This document shows, piece after piece, positions 61,431 through 64,000 of a stretch of DNA of 64,000 bases (the first letter of the stretch is position 1; the number at the start of each line of letters is the position of its first letter). A program made the position numbers and the translations under genes. The notes beneath the pieces were generated by a model. It made no database searches, was not told where the DNA came from, and saw only the letters and a list, made by a program, of their open reading frames with translations. The stretch comes from Noviherbaspirillum aridicola (GTDB taxonomy: Bacteria > Pseudomonadota > Gammaproteobacteria > Burkholderiales > Burkholderiaceae_D). The DNA is taken from the NCBI RefSeq assembly GCF_019656455.1, contig NZ_BPMK01000008.1, forward strand, positions 124,001 to 188,000, read 5' to 3'.

Positions 61431-64000
61431 ATGAACACTTCATTCCGAAAGAAGCTGCCGGGCACCGACCTGGATTACTTCGACACCCGCGAGGCGGTCG
61501 AGTCGATCCAGCCGGGCGCCTACGACAAGCTGCCGTACACCTCCCGCGTGCTGGCGGAAAACCTGGTGCGCCGCTGCGATCCGCTGACCCTGACGCCGTC
61601 GCTGCGCCAGATCATCGAGCGCAAGCGCGAGATGGACTTCCCGTGGTTCCCGGCGCGCGTGGTCTGCCACGACATCCTCGGCCAGACCGCGCTGGTGGAC
61701 CTGGCCGGCCTGCGCGACGCCATTGCCGCGCAGGGCGGCGACCCGGCCAAGGTCAATCCGGTGGTGCCGGTACAGCTGATCGTCGACCACTCGCTGGCGG
61801 TGGAATGCGGCGGCTACGATCCGCAGGCCTTCGAAAAGAACCGCGCCATCGAGGACCGCCGCAATGAAGACCGCTTCCACTTCATCGAGTGGACCAAGCT
61901 GGCCTTCAAGAACGTGGACGTCATCCCCGCCGGCAACGGCATCATGCACCAGATCAATCTGGAAAAGATGTCGCCGGTGATCCATGCGCTGGACGGCGTG
62001 GCTTTCCCGGATACGCTGGTCGGCACCGACAGCCACACGCCGCACGTGGATGCGCTCGGCGTGATCGCCATTGGCGTCGGCGGCCTGGAGGCGGAAAACG
62101 TCATGCTCGGCCGCGCATCCTGGATGCGCCTGCCGGACATCGTCGGCGTCGAGCTGTCCGGCCGGCCGCAGCCCGGCATCACCGCCACCGACATCGTGCT
62201 GGCGCTGACCGAATTCCTGCGCAAGGCCAAGGTGGTGGGCGCCTATCTCGAGTTCTACGGCGAAGGCGCCTCGAAGCTCACGCTCGGCGACCGCGCGACC
62301 ATCTCCAACATGGCGCCGGAATACGGCGCCACGGCGGCGATGTTCTCGATCGACCAGCAGACCATCGACTACCTCAGACTCACCGGCCGTCCGGACGAGC
62401 AGGTGAAGCTGGTCGAGATCTACGCGAAGGAAACCGGCCTCTGGTCCGACGCGCTGAAGAATGCCGAGTATGAGCGGGTGCTGAAGTTCGATCTGTCGAG
62501 CGTGGTGCGCAACATGGCCGGCCCGTCCAACCCGCACGCGCGGGTGGCCACGGCCGATCTCGCCGCCAGGGGCATCGCCGGCAAGTGGGAGGAAGTCCCC
62601 GGCCAGATGCCCGACGGCGCGGTGATCATCGCCGCCATCACCAGCTGCACCAACACCAGCAATCCGCGCAACGTGATCGCCGCCGGCCTGCTGGCGCGCA
62701 ACGCCAACAAGCTCGGCCTGGTGCGCAAGCCCTGGGTCAAGACCTCGCTCGCGCCGGGTTCCAAGGCAGTGGCGCTGTACCTGGAAGAGGCGGGCCTGAA
62801 GCAGGAACTGGAAAAGCTGGGCTTCGGCATCGTCGCCTTCGCCTGCACCACCTGCAACGGCATGTCGGGCGCGCTCGATCCGAAGATCCAGCAAGAGATC
62901 GTCGACCGCGACCTGTACGCGACCGCCGTCCTGTCGGGCAACCGCAACTTCGACGGCCGCATACATCCGTATGCGAAGCAGGCTTTCCTGGCCTCGCCGC
63001 CGCTGGTGGTGGCGTATGCGATCGCCGGCACCATCCGCTTCGACATCGAAAAGGATGCGTTCGGCACCGACGCCAGCGGCAAGCCGATCATGCTCAAGGA
63101 CCTGTGGCCGTCGGACGAGGAGATCGACGCGATCCTCAAGGCCTCGGTCAAGCCGGAGCAGTTCCGCAACGTCTACATCCCGATGTTCGAGAAGAAGGCG
63201 ACCGCGGCCGAAGCGGTCAAGCCGCTGTACGACTGGCGTCCGATGAGCACCTACATCCGCCGTCCGCCGTACTGGGACAAGGAAGGTCAGGGCGCGCTCG
63301 CCGCCAGCCCGCGCACGCTGCGCGGCATGCGTCCGCTGGCGGTCCTCGGCGATAACATCACCACCGACCACCTGTCGCCGTCGAACGCCATCCTGCCCGA
63401 CAGCGCCGCCGGCGAATACCTGGCGAAGATGGGCCTGCCGGAGGAAGACTTCAACTCCTACGCGACCCACCGCGGCGATCACCTCACCGCGCAGCGCGCC
63501 ACCTTCGCCAACCCGACGCTGAAGAACGAGATGGTGGTGGTCGACGGCAAGGTGAAGCAGGGCTCGCTCGCCCGCATCGAGCCGGAAGGCAAGGTCACCC
63601 GCATGTGGGAAGCGATCGAGACCTACATGGAACGCAAGCAGCCGCTGATCATCATCGCGGGCGCCGACTACGGCCAGGGTTCGTCGCGCGACTGGGCGGC
63701 CAAGGGCGTGCGGCTGGCGGGGGTGGAAGCGATCGTCGCCGAAGGCTTCGAGCGCATCCACCGCACCAACCTGATCGGCATGGGCGTGCTGCCGCTGGAG
63801 TTCAAGCCGGGCGTCAACCGCCTCACGCTGGGCATCGACGGCACCGAGACCTACGACGTGATCGGCGAGCGCAAGCCGCGCGCGGATCTCACGCTGGTCA
63901 TCCAGCGCCGCAACGGCGAGCGGGTCGACGTGCCCGTCACCTGCCGCCTCGATACCGCGGAAGAAGTGTCGATCTATGAAGCCGGCGGCGTGTTGCAGCG
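61431..64000 (+). CDS. acnD: 2-methylcitrate dehydratase, Fe-S dependent (3' partial)
   Basis: The frame is open from ATG 61431 to the right edge (856 codons and two bases), so only a few residues of the roughly 865-residue AcnD are missing. It is aconitase-like: the Fe-S Cys motifs are SCTNTSNPRN and ACTTCNGMSG; VGTDSHTPH and the C-terminal swivel motif GADYGQGSSRDWAAKG are present. AcnD, together with PrpF, dehydrates 2-methylcitrate in place of PrpD. prpF probably follows outside the window. Confidence 0.95.
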   Translation, partial: MNTSFRKKLPGTDLDYFDTREAVESIQPGAYDKLPYTSRVLAENLVRRCDPLTLTPSLRQIIERKREMDFPWFPARVVCHDILGQTALVDLAGLRDAIAAQGGDPAKVNPVVPVQLIVDHSLAVECGGYDPQAFEKNRAIEDRRNEDRFHFIEWTKLAFKNVDVIPAGNGIMHQINLEKMSPVIHALDGVAFPDTLVGTDSHTPHVDALGVIAIGVGGLEAENVMLGRASWMRLPDIVGVELSGRPQPGITATDIVLALTEFLRKAKVVGAYLEFYGEGASKLTLGDRATISNMAPEYGATAAMFSIDQQTIDYLRLTGRPDEQVKLVEIYAKETGLWSDALKNAEYERVLKFDLSSVVRNMAGPSNPHARVATADLAARGIAGKWEEVPGQMPDGAVIIAAITSCTNTSNPRNVIAAGLLARNANKLGLVRKPWVKTSLAPGSKAVALYLEEAGLKQELEKLGFGIVAFACTTCNGMSGALDPKIQQEIVDRDLYATAVLSGNRNFDGRIHPYAKQAFLASPPLVVAYAIAGTIRFDIEKDAFGTDASGKPIMLKDLWPSDEEIDAILKASVKPEQFRNVYIPMFEKKATAAEAVKPLYDWRPMSTYIRRPPYWDKEGQGALAASPRTLRGMRPLAVLGDNITTDHLSPSNAILPDSAAGEYLAKMGLPEEDFNSYATHRGDHLTAQRATFANPTLKNEMVVVDGKVKQGSLARIEPEGKVTRMWEAIETYMERKQPLIIIAGADYGQGSSRDWAAKGVRLAGVEAIVAEGFERIHRTNLIGMGVLPLEFKPGVNRLTLGIDGTETYDVIGERKPRADLTLVIQRRNGERVDVPVTCRLDTAEEVSIYEAGGVLQ

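Overview
The window is high-GC beta-proteobacterial DNA. ArgD, HtpG, FdhD/MobA/MoeA, PrpR-PrpB-PrpC-AcnD, CcoG and a PetA-type Rieske protein all look like Burkholderiales versions, probably Oxalobacteraceae (Herbaspirillum/Noviherbaspirillum-like). The taxon is inferred from gene content only.

Layout. 1-6.9 kb: an accessory operon with a protein built from two lactate/malate-dehydrogenase-like folds (5' end outside the window), a CesT-type type III secretion chaperone, and a 1382-residue repeat-bearing effector candidate. 6.9-13.9 kb: argD with an attenuator-like leader, a ferredoxin-reductase-type flavoprotein, an SDR protein, and a copper module (copA-cueR and convergent copZ) with a CueR-type operator in front of each transcription unit. 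14.4-15.2 kb: small hypothetical proteins. 15.2-29.4 kb: a block for a molybdenum- or tungsten-dependent formate dehydrogenase. It holds tungstate/molybdate-type transporter genes, fdhD, gamma, beta and alpha subunits, a Tat-target peptide, a TorD-type chaperone, a multi-cluster ferredoxin, DUF3306, DUF3305, mobA and moeA. 29.4-30.3 kb: a tandem repeat array. 30.3-34.7 kb: HxlR regulator, methyltransferase, host-attachment-like protein, lytic transglycosylase, tRNA-Lys and a small GNAT-like protein. 34.7-38.8 kb: GspE/PilB-type ATPase, spermidine-synthase-like protein, hypoxanthine-DNA glycosylase and an SDR. 38.8-41.9 kb: an F-box-like leucine-rich-repeat effector candidate, small genes and a second tandem array. 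41.9-52.4 kb: TetR plus two hotdog thioesterases, TylF-type methyltransferase, htpG, a MocR regulator divergent from a LysE exporter, DMT exporter, RidA, PhzF and an aminotransferase. 52.4-57.4 kb: two small secreted-protein candidates, a lone Rieske protein, DUF3149 protein, CcoG and a truncated Rhs gene with a lower-GC companion. 57.5-64 kb: the 2-methylcitrate (propionate) locus, which runs off the right edge.

The most unusual signal is a scattered set of sequences matching the HrpL (ECF sigma) hrp box, GGAACC-N15/16-CCACNNA, 28-54 nt before several otherwise unrelated genes: the lytic transglycosylase, two small proteins sharing an N-terminal motif (one Gly-rich and harpin-like), the F-box/LRR protein, a 66-residue protein, and perhaps the GNAT-like protein. 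No secretion apparatus lies in this window, so I infer a type III regulon whose regulator and machine are encoded elsewhere. All motif calls were made by eye.
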